From: Verrucomicrobiaceae bacterium UBA7681
GTDB taxonomy: Bacteria; Verrucomicrobiota; Verrucomicrobiia; Verrucomicrobiales; Verrucomicrobiaceae
Direction of reading: 5' to 3'
Length of the DNA: 64,000 nt
NCBI GenBank assembly: GCA_002482965.1
Contig: DLGZ01000011.1
Location: 151,242 to 215,241 of the forward strand
Under the pieces are notes generated by a model. That model was not told where the DNA came from, made no database searches, and saw only the letters and a program-made list of their open reading frames with translations. How positions within the stretch are numbered: position 1 is the first letter of the stretch; the number at the start of each line of letters is the position of its first letter. Shown in pieces: positions 40,774 to 48,912 of the stretch. Both the position numbers and the translations under genes were made by a program.

Positions 40774-42141
40774 TTACGAGTAGGAGGACTCCACCCGTTT
40801 TGCCACGTCCCGGTAGCCGTAGTCGGCGTTGTAGATTTCCTTGAGCGCTTCCAGACTTCCAGGCTTGTCGCCCATTTTTTCCATCACGTTGGCCAGTTCG
40901 TAGAGAACTTCCTTCTTGGTGGCATCCATGATCAGCAGCTCTTTGGAGGCCTCCAGCAGCGAGGTTTTGGCCAGATCGTTCATGTTCTTGCGCTCAAAGC
41001 AGCGTCCCAGCATCAGGATCGCCTTGATGCGCAGGTTGGGGCTCGATTTTGCCTGCTGCAGCTCGGGGAGAGCCTCACCGTACATGCCAGCACTGAAGTA
41101 GGCCTGACCCAGCTCAAAACGCAGCGCTTTGTCAGTCGGATTGCGGTCCACCCGGGTCTTGGCTTCGCTGATGACCACACCGGCACGCTGGCGGCGGATT
41201 TCAGCGAGCTGGGCGCGTTTGTCATCGATGTCAGGCGCATCGGGATTCATTTCGATTTCGCGCTCGTATTCCGTGATCTTTTCTTCCTGCACCTTGTCGC
41301 GCAGAATCTCCACCTTGCGCTGGAGGGCGACGTCACCGGCATTCAGAGTGAGCGCGTAATCGTAGAACATCAGTGCCGTCTCGAGCTGGCCAAGACGTTC
41401 ATAGAGATCCGACATCCGTTTGACGATGACGATGTTCCCCTGATCCGCGTTGTACTGTTCGATGGTTTCCGCGAGAAACTGCTCCATCTGCTCCTGCGTC
41501 ATTCCCTGACGGCTGAGCATTTCCAGCTTCGCAGCCTCACCGGAATCCTTCATCGCATCCTTGAAGTTGGCGGAGCCCCAGCCCTGATTTTTGATGGAGC
41601 CAGATGCAGCAGCGTTCTTTTCCCCCTGCATGGCTTCCATGTCACGCGGGTTGACCTTCAAGAGCGCGTTGTAGGTGGCGGCGGCTTTTTCTGGCTGCTG
41701 ATTAGCCATGTAGTGCTGCGCCAGCTTGTGCATGTTTTTCGTGTTTTCGGGATGCCCGCCACGGATGGTCTCCAGGGCGAACGATGCCAGATCCGGGTAC
41801 TGCAGCTTCATCGCGAGATCAAACAGCTGCTCATTCGCGCTGAGGCTAAAGGGGTCCTTGCGGAACACGTTCTCTTCCATTTCCGCGATCACTTCAGCCG
41901 GCTCTTTCTTCGAGCTGGGCTTGAAGCCGCCCAGGCCGAAACTGAACTTCTTGCCGCTGCCCACGACCTCGCCCTCAGCGCTGCGCAGCAGTTTTCGGCC
42001 ATCCATAAAGCCGAGATTGGCCGTCACGATAGGCAGCACCTGATCGATCACATACTCCCAGTTTTTCCGCTCGGCGGAAATGAGGGCTTTCTTCCAAAGG
42101 GCTTGGTACTTGGGGTCGAGTTCTGCTTCCTGAACGGTCAT
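40774..42141 (-). CDS. Tetratricopeptide-repeat protein, unknown function
   Basis: This 455-residue protein, without signal peptide, has helical TPR-like pairs in two regions: about residues 105-180 (PEKAAATYNALLKVNPRD) and 235-430 (LETALMFYDYALTLNAGD; LRFELGQAYFSAGMYGEALPELQQAKS; KPGSLEALKEIYNADYGYRDV). Between them is a Met/Gln-rich stretch (RQGMTQEQMEQFLAETIEQ). A Gly/Lys-rich piece near residues 60-80 precedes the repeats. It is probably a cytoplasmic scaffold. It is co-directional with a 53-residue membrane protein 45 bases upstream and ends in a strong terminator. No enzyme domain is seen. Confidence 0.85.
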   Translation of the reverse strand: MTVQEAELDPKYQALWKKALISAERKNWEYVIDQVLPIVTANLGFMDGRKLLRSAEGEVVGSGKKFSFGLGGFKPSSKKEPAEVIAEMEENVFRKDPFSLSANEQLFDLAMKLQYPDLASFALETIRGGHPENTKNMHKLAQHYMANQQPEKAAATYNALLKVNPRDMEAMQGEKNAAASGSIKNQGWGSANFKDAMKDSGEAAKLEMLSRQGMTQEQMEQFLAETIEQYNADQGNIVIVKRMSDLYERLGQLETALMFYDYALTLNAGDVALQRKVEILRDKVQEEKITEYEREIEMNPDAPDIDDKRAQLAEIRRQRAGVVISEAKTRVDRNPTDKALRFELGQAYFSAGMYGEALPELQQAKSSPNLRIKAILMLGRCFERKNMNDLAKTSLLEASKELLIMDATKKEVLYELANVMEKMGDKPGSLEALKEIYNADYGYRDVAKRVESSYS

Positions 42142-42186
42142 AATGCTGGGTGTTCTTGACGTGTTTAAATAGAGAGGTGGCGGCGG

Positions 42187-42348
42187 CTATTTTTTCGCGC
42201 CACCGAACCAGGCGGAGATGCCATGCAACTCGGCACCCGTTCCCTCAGTCAGACCCTTCATGCTGAATCCGTGCTCAAAGAGCACCATCCAGACGAAGGT
42301 GGCGACGAGGAAAGCGAGGGTCCAGAGGACTTTGGAGAGAATGCGCAT
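42187..42348 (-). CDS. Small single-helix membrane protein (53 aa)
   Basis: The minus-strand frame from ATG 42348 to TAG at 42187 encodes 53 residues starting MRILSKVLWTLAFLVATFVW and ending WFGGAKK. One hydrophobic helix (about residues 7-25) follows a basic N-terminus, and the C-terminal part is short, Gly/His-containing and charged at the end. Position between the metal ATPase gene (stop 42430) and the TPR gene (start 42141), all on one strand, suggests an operon. Function is unknown. Confidence 0.6.
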   Translation of the reverse strand: MRILSKVLWTLAFLVATFVWMVLFEHGFSMKGLTEGTGAELHGISAWFGGAKK

Positions 42349-42429
42349 GCCGGATTTTCAGCTACTCTATGAAGAAAAGGGGCGAATCGTCCAGCACGGA
42401 GTTGCGCAGATGGAAAATGGCACGCTGGC

Positions 42430-44682
42430 TCATTCCTTCTCAAACAGCAGCCGCAGGCTGTTCAAGCACACCACCACCGTGCTGCCCTCATGCGTCAAAA
42501 CACCCAGGGTCAGCGGCACAATGCCGAACAGTGACGCCACCGCCATGACGATCACACTGCCCAGGGAAATGATCAGGTTCTGCTGAATGATGCGCCGCGC
42601 TCGCTGGCTGATGTGCCGTGCGGACAGTAGCTTTTCGATTTTGTCCTGCATCAGCACCACGTCGCTCTGCTCCAGCGCGGCATCGCTGCCCCGCGCGCCC
42701 ATCGCCACGGAAACATACGCCGCCGCCAGACTCGGCGCGTCGTTCACCCCATCGCCGATCATCGCCACCTTGTGGCCGGCCAGTGTCAGTTCACGGATCG
42801 CGGCCACCTTGTCTTCCGGGTGCAATCCGGCGCGCACTTCGGAAATGCCGAGTTTCTCCCCCACCTCGATCGCTGCTGCGCGGCGGTCACCGGTCAGCAT
42901 GACCGTGCGCACCCCTTCGGCGGCCAGTTGTTCCAGCACCGCCCGGCTCCCGGCCCGGATCTCATCCTTCAGCAGCACCCGTCCCACGATCTGCTCATGC
43001 ACCACCCAGACCTCGCTGAAGCCCAAGGGTGCATCCGGCACCCCCGCCAGCACCGCTCCCAGAGCGCTGTCTTTGACAAGCTCACGCCGTCCCACATAGC
43101 TCAGCCCTGCCGCCGTGCGCCCACGCAGCCCCTGGCCGGTGATCGACTGAAACTCCGCCAGCTTCTCCACCACGATGCCCTGCGCCTGCGCATATTGTGT
43201 GATCGACCGCGCAATGGGATGATTCGAGTTCGCCTCCAGGCTCGCGGCAATGCGAAGCACGTCCTGCTCCCGGCCCGCAGGAAAGCTTTCGATCTTCGTC
43301 ACCTTCAGTTCGCCTTCCGTGAGCGTCCCCGTCTTATCCATGGCAATGACATCCACCTCGGCGAGTTTTTCAATGGCAGCACCACCGCGGAACAGCACGC
43401 CACGTCGCGCACCCCAGGCGATCGCCGCCAGAATCGCCGATGGGATCGACAGCACCAGCGCGCAGGGGCTCATCACCACCAGCAGCGTCATGGCGCGGTA
43501 AAAGGAAGACTTCGATGTGGCCGTGTTTTCCAGCGGCGGAATGCCAAACCCCAGCCACCACACGAAAAACATCAGTGCCACAATGCCGAGCGTGAGGATC
43601 GTGTAGCGCGTGCCAAAGCGGTCGGTGAACCGCTGGCTCGGCGCGCGCAGATGCTGCGCGGTCTCGATCATCGTGATGATTTTCGCCAGCGCGCTCTGCG
43701 TGGCCAGGCGGTCCACACGCACATGCACCAGCCCCCATTGGTTCAAGGTGCCGCCGTAGATCGACGCACCCGTTTCCTTCGAGATCGGCAGCGCCTCACC
43801 GGTCAGCGTCGATTCATCCGCCGCCGTCGATCCCTCGATCACCGTGCCATCCACGGCAAAGAGCTCATCTGGCTTCACCACGATCACCTCTCCCACCTTC
43901 AGTGTCTGTACACCACGGTCTGCAGTCGTCCCATCAGGCTGCAGTACATGCGCAAATTTCGGGGCCGCTTTGGTCAGCGCATTGATCTCCCGGTGCGTGC
44001 GAAACATCACAAAATGCTCCAGCGCCCCCGAGGTCGAAAACAGGAACAGCAGCAGCGCTCCTTCCTCCCAGGCGCCGATCGACACCGCACCGGTGGCCAC
44101 GGCCAGCATCAGGAAATGCACATCGAGACGCCGTTCGCGCAGGTTTTCCCAGGTGTCCTTCGCCGCGTCCCAGCCACCCGCAATCAGTGAGATGGCGAAC
44201 AAACTTTTCGCCAGCCAGACCGGTGCAGAGAAAAAACGCTCGGTGATGTAGCCCGCCGCCAGCGCCACGGCACAGATTCCCGCCTGCATCGCCAGCATGC
44301 GCCACTCATCATCACTCTCCTGCTCCATCTCATCCGGTTCCGGCCAGGCAAAGTCACGCCACTTCCAGAACTTCGGTGCCGTCGGGCAGGAGGGTTTTTC
44401 GAGTACAAAAGCGCCGTCCTCCTTCTGCTGCACATCCAGCATGCCGTTGCTCGGCGGCACCTGTCCGTTTTGCTTCAGCCACTTGGCATCCACCGCGCGC
44501 AGCACCTCGGAGAGCTTCGCCTGTAGCAGTTCGCCATCCACCTTCCCCAGGGTCGCCATCTCGACCCGCTTTGTCTCCGGATTCAATCGGATCGATTCAA
44601 CGGCCGTCTCCTCCATCAGGAATTCCGCCAGCGCTGCCATCCAGGTGGATGAATCGGGAGATGCTGGAGTGGAATCAGGCAT
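42430..44682 (-). CDS. Heavy-metal translocating P-type ATPase (P1B-4-like)
   Basis: This 750-residue P1B ATPase has the phosphorylation motif DKTGT (Asp449), the actuator motif STLTGEALP, a nucleotide domain (SNHPIARS; GQGLRG) and the hinge MIGDGVNDAPSLA. The membrane metal site reads SPC (VVMSPCALVLS). The last helices include THEGSTVVVCLNSLRLL, the pattern of the P1B-4 group (Co, Zn or Cd export, CadA/CtpD-like). The N-terminal 100 residues keep an HMA-like strand pattern but lack the CxxC metal-binding pair. It probably exports a divalent metal from the cytoplasm. Divergent from plsC. Confidence 0.93.
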   Translation of the reverse strand: MPDSTPASPDSSTWMAALAEFLMEETAVESIRLNPETKRVEMATLGKVDGELLQAKLSEVLRAVDAKWLKQNGQVPPSNGMLDVQQKEDGAFVLEKPSCPTAPKFWKWRDFAWPEPDEMEQESDDEWRMLAMQAGICAVALAAGYITERFFSAPVWLAKSLFAISLIAGGWDAAKDTWENLRERRLDVHFLMLAVATGAVSIGAWEEGALLLFLFSTSGALEHFVMFRTHREINALTKAAPKFAHVLQPDGTTADRGVQTLKVGEVIVVKPDELFAVDGTVIEGSTAADESTLTGEALPISKETGASIYGGTLNQWGLVHVRVDRLATQSALAKIITMIETAQHLRAPSQRFTDRFGTRYTILTLGIVALMFFVWWLGFGIPPLENTATSKSSFYRAMTLLVVMSPCALVLSIPSAILAAIAWGARRGVLFRGGAAIEKLAEVDVIAMDKTGTLTEGELKVTKIESFPAGREQDVLRIAASLEANSNHPIARSITQYAQAQGIVVEKLAEFQSITGQGLRGRTAAGLSYVGRRELVKDSALGAVLAGVPDAPLGFSEVWVVHEQIVGRVLLKDEIRAGSRAVLEQLAAEGVRTVMLTGDRRAAAIEVGEKLGISEVRAGLHPEDKVAAIRELTLAGHKVAMIGDGVNDAPSLAAAYVSVAMGARGSDAALEQSDVVLMQDKIEKLLSARHISQRARRIIQQNLIISLGSVIVMAVASLFGIVPLTLGVLTHEGSTVVVCLNSLRLLFEKE

Positions 44683-44712
44683 GCGTATGAAAGTACAGCA
44701 TTACGAACAAGC

Positions 44713-45357
44713 ATGCCGCGTGACAACCTGTTCTTCTTCGCACATGTTCTGCACATGATTCGCAGTCTCATCGCCGGAACCCTGCGTGTGTTCTCCGGTT
44801 CCGTCGCTCGCTGGCAGGGCTGTGCGCCAGAGCTGGTGCAGCGTGTGTACTTTGCCAATCACACTAGCAATCTCGACGGCCCCGTGCTCTGGGCCTCACT
44901 GCCAGCACCCGTCCGCTCAGTCACTCGCATGGTCGGGGCCAAAGACTACTGGACGGTGGGCCGCGTGCGTCCCTTCCTCGCCTGCCATGTTTTTAATGCC
45001 GTGCTCATCGAGCGTAAAAAGCCCACACCTGAGGCCAATCCGCTCGTCGAAATGGTCCAGGCCATGGGAGACCGCCACTCGCTCATTCTCTTTCCCGAAG
45101 GCGGCCGCCAGAACACTCCTGAGCCGCAGCCCTTCAAGCCCGGGCTCTTCCACCTCGCCAAAAAGCGGCCGGATGTTCAGCTCGTTCCCGTGTGGATGGA
45201 AAACCTCAATCGCATCCTCCCCAAAGGTGAAATCCTGCCCGTGCCCCTGCTCGGCAGCGTCACCTTTGGCGAGCCGATCCGCCTGGAAGAAGACGAATCA
45301 AAATTGGACTTCCTCGTTCGCGCCCGCGAAGCAGTCCTGAAGCTGCGGCAGCATTGA
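44713..45357 (+). CDS. 1-acyl-sn-glycerol-3-phosphate acyltransferase (PlsC-like)
   Basis: This 214-residue protein (an ATG at 44755 is an alternative start) has the lysophosphatidate acyltransferase motifs NHTSNLDGPV (variant of NHxSxxD) and FPEGGR. Its family role is transfer of an acyl chain from acyl-ACP or acyl-CoA to 1-acyl-glycerol-3-phosphate, making phosphatidate at the inner membrane. An N-terminal hydrophobic stretch (HVLHMIRSLIAGTLRVF) fits membrane association. The nearest family members in PVC bacteria are short like this one. It is divergent from the metal ATPase (30-base gap) and convergent with the GNAT gene (5-base gap), so no functional neighbours are implied. Confidence 0.88.
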   Translation: MPRDNLFFFAHVLHMIRSLIAGTLRVFSGSVARWQGCAPELVQRVYFANHTSNLDGPVLWASLPAPVRSVTRMVGAKDYWTVGRVRPFLACHVFNAVLIERKKPTPEANPLVEMVQAMGDRHSLILFPEGGRQNTPEPQPFKPGLFHLAKKRPDVQLVPVWMENLNRILPKGEILPVPLLGSVTFGEPIRLEEDESKLDFLVRAREAVLKLRQH

Positions 45358-45362
45358 CTCCC

Positions 45363-46121
45363 TCAGTTGATTGACTTTGCGCGTGGTTCTTCATCTGAGG
45401 AATTCAAAGCAGGCAGTACCGGGTAGCCTTCACCGGCGAGAAATGCAGCGATCTTCTCGCGAGTTTCAGCATGCAACGAGACGCCCGCCATGGGATGGGC
45501 TTGACCGTTTTGGGAAAACCACAGCGCATATCGAGCAAACCCAAAGCGCTTATAGTAACCGATCGAATCTTCCACGGCGCAGATGTTCACCACGACTGCG
45601 GGCCCCGGAAATCTCACCAGTCGCGAGAGCAGGAGCAGCCGGCCAACGCCCTTTTTCTGAAACTCAGAGTGGATCAAGCCATAGATCAGCGTCCCCTGAA
45701 TACCCTCCAAAGTCATGCCTCCACAGGCCACGATGCGGCCTTGGTCCTCAATGACCAGCATGGCGCCCTCGTTCTTCTTCAGCACTTCTTCAAACTCCTG
45801 CTCTACTTCCGCAGGAAACCGTCCAGGCGCGTTCATCTGGTAAATCTCCAGACATGCCTGGGTGTCTTCAAGTTTCCAAAGTCGGACTGCATACCCCTGC
45901 GGCAGCGGTTTCTCCGTGAGCTTTGGGAGATCGATGTTCGGCACAGCGATCGCCGGCACCAGCCGCAGATTCACCAGCAGGTTGAACAACGTGGCCCGGA
46001 CTTTGGCCCCAGGTCCCTGCCTCAGATAACCTCGCTGCAACCATCCGCCCAAGGGGTGTCTGAGAAACAGGAAGTAGAACAGCAGACTGTAAATGACACT
46101 GACGATGGGGAGGACATTCAT
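45363..46121 (-). CDS. GNAT-like acetyltransferase with N-terminal membrane segment
   Basis: This 252-residue protein (ATG 46121; a TTG at 46142 could extend it by 7) begins with a hydrophobic segment (VLPIVSVIYSLLFYFLFL) and a short basic region. A GNAT-type N-acetyltransferase fold follows at about residues 70-215. Its acetyl-CoA region is LIYGLIHSEFQKKGVGRLLLLSRL, with the Q/RxxGxG/A variant QKKGVG. A later strand-helix pair is NICAVEDSIGYYKRFGFARY. The substrate is unknown. The C-terminus (LNSSDEEPRAKSIN) is polar. It is encoded 25 bases after the DUF1080 gene on the same strand, so they may share a transcript. Confidence 0.8.
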   Translation of the reverse strand: MNVLPIVSVIYSLLFYFLFLRHPLGGWLQRGYLRQGPGAKVRATLFNLLVNLRLVPAIAVPNIDLPKLTEKPLPQGYAVRLWKLEDTQACLEIYQMNAPGRFPAEVEQEFEEVLKKNEGAMLVIEDQGRIVACGGMTLEGIQGTLIYGLIHSEFQKKGVGRLLLLSRLVRFPGPAVVVNICAVEDSIGYYKRFGFARYALWFSQNGQAHPMAGVSLHAETREKIAAFLAGEGYPVLPALNSSDEEPRAKSIN

Positions 46122-46146
46122 GGTCCAAAAAAAGCAGGCCAAGCCA

Positions 46147-46788
46147 CTACTTCAGCTCCTTGATCCGCACGTTGCGGTACCACACTCGCAGCGCTTCGTC
46201 CTGAAACGCGATGTGCCCTAGGTTCGGACGGTCAGCCATTTTAATATCATCAAGAATGGCGTCGATCACCTGCTCCCCATTGAAAACCACCTTCACGCTG
46301 CGGCCTTTGACGGTGATGGTATAGCGATTCCACTCGCCAGCCGGCTTCACCATGTTCTTGGAAGGGCCGATGCCATGCACGATCCCGCCGCAGTCATGGT
46401 GCCCCGGTTTTTCCAGCCCATAGGTGTCGAGAATCTGTACCTCAAAGCCCGTCTTTACCGGCTCCTTCATATCACCCACGCGCATGAACACACCGCTGTT
46501 GCCCTTCTCATTGATCTTAAATTCGAGGTCGAGCACGAAGTCTCCGTACAGTTTCTCGGTGGCAATGTACGCATCATAGCGCTGCCAGCCTTTCTCCCCC
46601 TCACGCGGGTGCAGCGTGACGCTGCCATCGGCCTCCACCACCCAGTTCCCCGTCGTCTTCCATCCCGCAAGATCCTTGCCATTGAAGAGCGGCACGAACC
46701 CGGCAGCGTCAGCCGCAGGATGCAGATCTTCGGCGTGAAGGGACAATGCGAGGCAAAGAAAAGCGAGGAGGGAGGCAGGTTTCATCAT
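46147..46788 (-). CDS. DUF1080 (3-keto-disaccharide hydrolase-like) exported protein
   Basis: This 213-residue protein has two adjacent start codons (46788 and 46785) and a signal peptide ending SLHA. The DUF1080 domain follows: FVPLFNGKDLAGWKTTGNWVV, GNSGVFMRVGDM, GFEVQILDTYG, HHDCGGIVHGIGPSKN and LGHIAFQDEALRVWYRNVRIKEL. It is the classical single-domain form and contains the HDCGGIV segment of the commonest verrucomicrobial subgroup, unlike the DUF1080 gene at 33296, so they are not recent duplicates. It probably binds or hydrolyses a sugar outside the cytoplasm. It is divergent from ahcY with the operator-like palindrome between. Confidence 0.9.
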   Translation of the reverse strand: MMKPASLLAFLCLALSLHAEDLHPAADAAGFVPLFNGKDLAGWKTTGNWVVEADGSVTLHPREGEKGWQRYDAYIATEKLYGDFVLDLEFKINEKGNSGVFMRVGDMKEPVKTGFEVQILDTYGLEKPGHHDCGGIVHGIGPSKNMVKPAGEWNRYTITVKGRSVKVVFNGEQVIDAILDDIKMADRPNLGHIAFQDEALRVWYRNVRIKELK

Positions 46789-46859
46789 GGTGGTCAGCTT
46801 CAAACGGACGGTCCAAGCCCGATAAATCCCCGTTTGACATTCGGGCAACTATTTGGAAC

Positions 46860-46887
46860 ATATCATCGTATCCTGATACGTTGATCT
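46860..46887 (+). promoter_or_regulatory. 28-bp dyad (operator-like) upstream of ahcY
   Basis: The sequence is two nested inverted repeats: ATATCA ... TGATCT outside and CGTATC-CT-GATACG inside. It sits 40 bases upstream of the ahcY ATG. ArsR-type regulators of S-adenosylhomocysteine metabolism bind dyads of similar size, so a methionine-cycle repressor site is plausible. The identity of the regulator is inference. Confidence 0.5.
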
Positions 46888-46927
46888 GTTCCTTTTTCAC
46901 CCTAACCCGAACCCACGCCATAACCTC

Positions 46928-48331
46928 ATGTCCGACTTTAAAGTAAAAGACATCGCCCTCGCCGACTTCGGCCGCAAAGAACTCGACATCGCTGAGAGCG
47001 AAATGCCCGGCCTCATGGCCACCCGCGAGAAATACGGCCCGAAGAAGCCCCTCGCTGGCGTCCGCATCACCGGCTCCCTGCACATGACCATCCAGACCGG
47101 CGTGCTCATCGAGACCCTCAAGGAACTCGGTGCTGACGTCCGCTGGGCCTCCTGCAACATCTTCTCCACTCAGGACCACGCTGCTGCTGGCATCGCTGCC
47201 ACCGGCACCCCTGTCTTTGCCTGGAAAGGCGAGTCCCTCGAAGAATACTGGTGGTGCACTTGGAAGGCCATCATCTTCCCAGGAGACAAGGGCCCTGAGC
47301 TCATCGTCGACGACGGTGGCGACGTCACCCTCCTCATCCACAAGGGCTATGAAATGGAAAACGGCGACAAGTGGGTCGAGACCCCCTCCGACAACCACGA
47401 AGTGAAGGTCATCAAGGACCTCCTCAAGGACATCGCCAAGAACCAGCCCGGCATTTTCCACACGATCGTCAAAGATCTGAAGGGCGTCTCCGAAGAGACC
47501 ACCACCGGCGTGCATCGCCTCTATGAAATGGCCAAGGCCGGCAAGCTGCTCTTCCCTGCCATCAACGTCAACGACAGCGTCACCAAGTCCAAGTTCGACA
47601 ACCTCTACGGCTGCCGCGAATCCCTCCTCGACGGCATCAAGCGTGCCACCGACGTCATGATCGCCGGCAAAGTCGGCGTCGTCTGCGGCTACGGCGACGT
47701 GGGCAAAGGCTGCGCTGCTGCCCTTCGCGGCATGGGCGCCCAGGTCATCGTCACCGAAATCGATCCAGTGTGTGCCCTTCAGGCCGCCATGGAAGGCCAT
47801 CGCGTCATGCCGATCGAAGACACCCTCGGCTACGGCGACATCTACGTCACCACCACCGGCAACAAGGACATCATCACCCTTGAGCACATGGAGAAGATGA
47901 AGGACCAAGCCATCGTTTGCAACATCGGCCACTTCGACAACGAAATCCAGGTCGACAAGCTCAACGAGCGCACGGACGTCAAGCGCCTCAACATCAAGCC
48001 CCAGGTGGACAAGTACACCTTCCCGGCTGGCAACAGCATCTTCATGCTGGCAGAAGGCCGTCTCGTGAACCTCGGCTGCGCCACCGGCCATCCGAGTTTC
48101 GTGATGAGCAACAGCTTCACCAATCAGACCCTCGCGCAGATCGAACTCTGGGAAACCAAGGACAGCCGCCCAATCGGCGTCACCGTCCTTCCCAAGAAGC
48201 TCGACGAAGAAGTCGCCCGCCTCCACCTCGCCAAGATCGGTGTGAAGCTCACGACCCTCTCCAAGGACCAGGCCGACTACATCGGCGTCCCCGTCGAAGG
48301 CCCCTACAAGACCGACCACTACCGCTACTAA
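46928..48331 (+). CDS. ahcY: Adenosylhomocysteinase
   Basis: This 467-residue S-adenosylhomocysteine hydrolase performs the reversible NAD-dependent split of SAH to adenosine and homocysteine, clearing the inhibitor of methyltransferases. Recognised parts are HMTIQTGVLIETLKELGADV and the substrate segment LIVDDGGDVTLLIHKG. The NAD-binding loop is CGYGDVGKGCAAALRGMGAQV, followed by EIDPVCALQAAMEG. Others are NIGHFDNEIQVDKL and the C-terminal YRY ending (TDHYRY). Length fits the bacterial form. It is transcribed alone, with an operator-like dyad upstream and a hairpin plus terminator downstream. Confidence 0.98.
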   Translation: MSDFKVKDIALADFGRKELDIAESEMPGLMATREKYGPKKPLAGVRITGSLHMTIQTGVLIETLKELGADVRWASCNIFSTQDHAAAGIAATGTPVFAWKGESLEEYWWCTWKAIIFPGDKGPELIVDDGGDVTLLIHKGYEMENGDKWVETPSDNHEVKVIKDLLKDIAKNQPGIFHTIVKDLKGVSEETTTGVHRLYEMAKAGKLLFPAINVNDSVTKSKFDNLYGCRESLLDGIKRATDVMIAGKVGVVCGYGDVGKGCAAALRGMGAQVIVTEIDPVCALQAAMEGHRVMPIEDTLGYGDIYVTTTGNKDIITLEHMEKMKDQAIVCNIGHFDNEIQVDKLNERTDVKRLNIKPQVDKYTFPAGNSIFMLAEGRLVNLGCATGHPSFVMSNSFTNQTLAQIELWETKDSRPIGVTVLPKKLDEEVARLHLAKIGVKLTTLSKDQADYIGVPVEGPYKTDHYRY

Positions 48332-48336
48332 AGTAG

Positions 48337-48357
48337 CTTTGTTCCTGCGGAACAAAG
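48337..48357. repeat. Perfect 9-bp hairpin after ahcY
   Basis: CTTTGTTCC and GGAACAAAG (48337-48345, 48349-48357) flank the loop TGC, six bases after the ahcY stop. No T-run follows, so it may be an mRNA 3' stabilising structure or a small repeat. Confidence 0.5.
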
Positions 48358-48391
48358 TCCGGTCCGACAAAACATTACACCCCAAAACCAC

Positions 48392-48421
48392 GAGGGCGGC
48401 CAGCAATGGCCGCTCTTTTTT
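48392..48421 (+). terminator. Intrinsic terminator of ahcY
   Basis: The stem AGGGCGGCCA / TGGCCGCTCT (loop GCAA, one mismatch) is followed by TTTTTT on the plus strand, ending about 90 bases after the ahcY stop. Confidence 0.88.
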
Positions 48422-48592
48422 GTCATCACGCCTTGCATTCCACACTGCATGCCTGTCGCATGGCGCAGTCAATAGCTGTCGCAGCCAGTCAGCTCCGACT
48501 CACATACCTCTGTGTCCGCGTGACGGCAGACAACAGCACAGGTCTTTTCAATCAGCCGCCGGGCCGTGGTGGTCCCACCGCCCAGTCATGCA

Positions 48593-48688
48593 TCAGCCGT
48601 GGGTCTTGCGGCCCGTAGGCAGTGGCTTGGGCTTTTCCTTCTTGGGCTTTTTGACTTCCTTTTTGTGAGCGTTGTTGCCTTTGGCCAT
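48593..48688 (-). CDS. Very small basic protein (31 aa)
   Basis: A minus-strand frame from ATG 48688 to TGA at 48593 encodes 31 residues starting MAKGNNAHKKEVKKPKKEKP and ending GRKTHG. The Lys count (11 in 31) and the MAKGxNxxKKExKKPKK pattern resemble short, widely distributed basic bacterial proteins of unknown function. The other frames here are poor. No Shine-Dalgarno is seen. It is an isolated gene between ahcY and the sensor kinase; the 261 bases before it (48332-48592) hold only the ahcY hairpin and terminator. Confidence 0.6.
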   Translation of the reverse strand: MAKGNNAHKKEVKKPKKEKPKPLPTGRKTHG

Positions 48689-48912
48689 AATGGTGCGCGT
48701 GTTGTTGGGTGCGTCGGGAGAGATACGACAGGTCACATTTTCCGCAAGCGACGGGATCAAGCTTTGTATGACACGGGTCTAAAGACAACGCTTCAGTCAT
48801 CTCATGACGATTGATGGGATGTCCCCGGTCGCATCCTACACGAATCAATCCTTAAGTGTTCCTGCCTGAATCAACCACGTTGGACATTCAGCCATGACTA
48901 TCTGACGATCGC

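Noticed and set aside
46709..48472. Minus-strand open frame of 587 codons opposite ahcY
   Set aside because: Asp/Val/Glu/Gly-rich antisense artefact; ahcY is unambiguous.
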